In this document: one piece after another, positions 61,914 through 64,000 of the stretch
Layout: the number at the start of each line of letters is the position of its first letter
Numbering within the stretch: position 1 is the stretch's first letter
NCBI GenBank assembly: GCA_905221605.1
Contig: CAJNDS010001336.1
Location: 1-64,000 of the forward strand
Reading direction: 5' to 3'
DNA: 64,000 bases
Source of the DNA: Symbiodinium natans
Taxonomy: Eukaryota > Sar > Dinophyceae > Suessiales > Symbiodiniaceae
The notes under the pieces: model-generated
What the model was told of the DNA's origin: nothing
Seen by the model: only the letters and a program-made list of their open reading frames with translations
Databases searched by the model: none
Position numbers and translations under genes: made by a program

Positions 61914-62754
61914 GTTAATGCAGAAAAGTCGCCACACTTAAGTATGTCGGGAACACCGGGGCACCACGGTGAGGTGGAGGTCGGACTTTGCCCCGAAGAG
62001 GACGTTGTCAGGCCATTCGGCCTATAGTCCCATGTTACAATGAAAAACTCACTCATACATAGACTACACATCGACCGACCGGAGAGGACACATCACTGTG
62101 AAGGACCCATCCAAGCATCCTCCACTTAGATATGTCATCGTGTCGGTCTTCGCAGACTTCAACCTAACAACAAACATATAAATACCATTCAAATTTGAAC
62201 ATTGAAAGTAAAGAAAGGAATTACTAACAAACAAGGACAAACACGAAACACAACACAGTCAGCGAAAAGGGGATCAAATCAACAAAGAAGAAACCACCTC
62301 AAGAGACCAACAGGGGGAAAAGAGTAAACAGAGCACCCTAAACACAGACTAAAGGAAAGGATTGTCCGACTCACCAACTGGCTAAGTGCATAACGATGGG
62401 GAAGACACAGGAAGCACAAAATCAGGACTGCAGTCTTTAAAGAAAAGAAGAAGACACAGACAACACACCGTACTGATAGACAGGCCCAAGAAAGCAAATC
62501 AGAACTCATCGCGTATTCTAAAACACAATCGAGAGAAGAGGGAAAACATGAAGAGAGACATAGCGGAACTTACTCAGATACTTCCGCGAACGACCCGACA
62601 CCGGCCCCGACGGTGCAGGGCTTATTCATCAGCCGGACGGTACCGGCAGTGACCCAGACAGTGGGCGGTACCACTGTCAACACCTTCAGACCGAAGATCG
62701 AAAACAGAAGGACAAAGCATAAAGCAAAAGTACTGATAAAATGCACCAGGCGAC
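61914..62754 (-). promoter_or_regulatory. ORF1-ORF2 spacer of element L
   Basis: AT-rich in 62150-62560. GCCGGACGGTACCGGC at 62631-62646 and GGGCGGTACCAC at about 62663 repeat the GGTACC theme of the other L-type spacers. No gene is seen. Confidence 0.45.
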
Positions 62755-63501
62755 TTAGCGTTTGTGTGCGCGATCCTCCGAGACGGACAGCCGCGATGGC
62801 GACGCCCGTTTGTGGCCCCTTTCCACCCCACGCCCACGACCATCCCCGACGCCCTTCCCAGGACCCTTGCCCTTGTACCATCCCGATATGTCGTCAGGGG
62901 TGTGCCCCAGATCAGCCAGGACAGCCCTCTGGTAGCCCCCCGGCAAAAACCGGCCTGGCCGGAGGCCAAGCTCAGGATATCGGCCATCTCGTTTGCCAAC
63001 CGCTTGCCTGACCTGCACCGAAGACAGACACGTTCGAGCGGTGTGCCCATTCCAGTTGAGACGGAAGGTAACCACCAAAACCCATGGCACAGCCATGTCC
63101 TCTAGTGGCTCCTGCTGTTGCACAGCTTCCACCGCGTCCAGAGTGTTGGTCGTTTGCAGGTTCTGCAAAACGTCCGGCGACACCCCTTGTTCACGGAGTT
63201 GCTCCACCAACATCTCGAAGACCTGGGCCTTCCAAGGCACCGGCCTCGTTGACCCACCCGACGCCCCCTCCGCCTGACCCGTCTCCTTTGACGCTTCCCT
63301 GGCTGCCGCAGCCCCCTCCCTCCAGGCCGCATACGCTTCTTGAACTCGGGCCCGGAAAGTCCCCTGCACGAAAGCCACAACTTGGCGTTGCGCCTTGTCC
63401 TTGCCCACCCCCTTTGCCGTGGCGTTTGCGAGCAAAGCCACATGTTCGACTGCCCTTTCGACAGCTGTGACTCTGTCTGGTAGAGCTTTACTTCCTGCCA
63501 T
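62755..63501 (-). CDS. LINE element L: ORF1
   Basis: About 248 codons, intact. The start at MAGSKALPDRVTAVERAVEH is chosen because L-type homologues begin at the same place. Helical N-terminus (residues 8-60), AQRQVVAFVQGTFRARVQEA, KAQVFEMLVEQLREQGVSPD, PWVLVVTFRLNWNGHTART, GLRPGRFLPGGYQRAVLADL, then a basic glycine-rich tail (YKGKGPGKGVGDGRGRGVER). Probably binds element RNA; the core has no family I recognise. Confidence 0.7.
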   Translation of the reverse strand: MAGSKALPDRVTAVERAVEHVALLANATAKGVGKDKAQRQVVAFVQGTFRARVQEAYAAWREGAAAAREASKETGQAEGASGGSTRPVPWKAQVFEMLVEQLREQGVSPDVLQNLQTTNTLDAVEAVQQQEPLEDMAVPWVLVVTFRLNWNGHTARTCLSSVQVRQAVGKRDGRYPELGLRPGRFLPGGYQRAVLADLGHTPDDISGWYKGKGPGKGVGDGRGRGVERGHKRASPSRLSVSEDRAHKR

Positions 63502-63638
63502 TGCAGGAGTATCAAAAGTTCGAGTACCGTTCGAAAGGCTAACCATATTTCATTTGAGCCCAAACATTTCGCGTAGCCGGTTCGTCAAGGTCATGTGCAC
63601 CGACTTGTAGTTATATCCACTTCGCGCGACCACAGGCG

Positions 63639-63755
63639 CTACAGGTGGGCTTGCTTGATGTGATACTTGAAATGATGCACGCTCCGGAACCAGGCGCTCG
63701 CCACGCCTTCATTTAAACAGAGTTGACACTGCGCTGGAAAGTCGCTTTCTTCAAA
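63639..63755 (-). pseudogene. LINE element N: ORF2 C-terminal finger
   Basis: AQCQLCLNEGVASAWFRSVH then HFKYHIKQAHL and stop matches the end of element L (FRTVHHFKYHLKQVHLG). It is the tail of a further unit, 137 bp before the ORF1 start of element L. Confidence 0.6.
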
Positions 63756-64000
63756 TCAGCCGGAATCATTTCGTCCGGTGGATGTCAACCGGTGGCTTCG
63801 ACGACAGAATTTGAGTCCGGACACTATGACCGCAATTGAGGATTCGGCTGGTTGGTTGCTTGAGTGCTTCGAACAGGCGCCCGAAAATGAGGCCCCTACA
63901 GTCATCGAGGTTGCACAGGCGTGGGGCCTTGACCCAGTATTGGTACAAACAGCTACTCAATTCCAGTTGTGTAGGGTCATTGCAGCAGCTACTTTTCTGA
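63727..64000 (+). CDS. Partial plus-strand ORF, unknown
   Basis: Open from just after TGA at 63724-63726 to the window edge (91 codons), with an internal ATG at 63826. Translation includes NRWLRRQNLSPDTMTAIEDS and PTVIEVAQAWGLDPVLVQTA, with good protein-like composition. It partly overlaps element N antisense. It could be a host exon or the start of another element. Confidence 0.3.

Noticed and set aside
9212-63755. LTR retrotransposons or DNA transposases
   Set aside because: No integrase, gag-pol protease, long terminal repeats or transposase motifs were seen; every RT is LINE-type with an EEP endonuclease or LINE motifs.
1-64000. CRISPR array
   Set aside because: The tandem repeats seen (32 bp, 219 bp, hairpins) lack unique spacers of constant length, and the DNA is eukaryotic.
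1-64000. Dinoflagellate spliced-leader sequence as proof of host
   Set aside because: No match to the core TTTTGGCTCAAG was noticed on either strand, so host assignment rests on weaker signs.

Overview
This window looks like nuclear DNA of a eukaryotic microbe, most likely a dinoflagellate or another alga with Arabidopsis-type telomeres. The case rests on scattered TTTAGGG/CCCTAAA tracts, tiny exons whose introns often seem to start with GC instead of GT, and a very high density of diverse LINE (non-LTR) retrotransposons. No bacterial operon, rRNA, tRNA or CRISPR array was seen. The organism is inferred, not proven.

Region 1 (1-9050): non-repetitive DNA mixed with degenerate telomere-like tracts. 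On the minus strand I find a chain of short coding blocks, mostly 32-75 nt, with splice-like borders and mostly coiled-coil translations; I read them as a multi-exon gene with telomere-like sequence in its introns. A decayed capsid-like gene (about 3410-4545) lies among them and could be an endogenous copy of an algal RNA virus. A small foldback (MITE-like) element sits at 6702-6820 and a 32-bp telomere-derived satellite at 8686-9045.

Region 2 (9.2-63.7 kb): an almost unbroken chain of LINE remnants, named A to N from left to right, all on the minus strand. Three broad designs are present. (i) B, C, D and H type; D is the most complete and reads membrane segments, a ubiquitin-like domain ending in RLRGG, ORF1, an OTU cysteine protease, an endonuclease (EEP), a reverse transcriptase (RT), a zinc knuckle, RNase H, an AP2-like domain and a zinc ribbon. 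(ii) I and J type, with RNase H placed between endonuclease and RT. (iii) F, G, K, L and M type, with a separate small ORF1, a spacer, and an ORF2 of endonuclease, RT and C2H2 zinc fingers. Several units are joined head to tail, an ORF2 end being followed within 66-275 bp by the next ORF1. Others are chimeras fused at short shared motifs.

Region 3 (35357-38251): a 2.9-kb pyrimidine-rich insertion inside the endonuclease of element G, flanked by a 13-bp target-site duplication. It holds minisatellites and four hairpins that share one loop but have different, self-complementary stems.

Every LINE copy carries frameshifts, stops or truncations, so most entries are pseudogenes of mobile elements. 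Apart from the small-exon gene and a partial plus-strand ORF at the right edge, no host gene was recognised. The strongest candidate for something new is element D: a retrotransposon encoding both a ubiquitin-like tag and a deubiquitinase-fold protease in what was once one reading frame.
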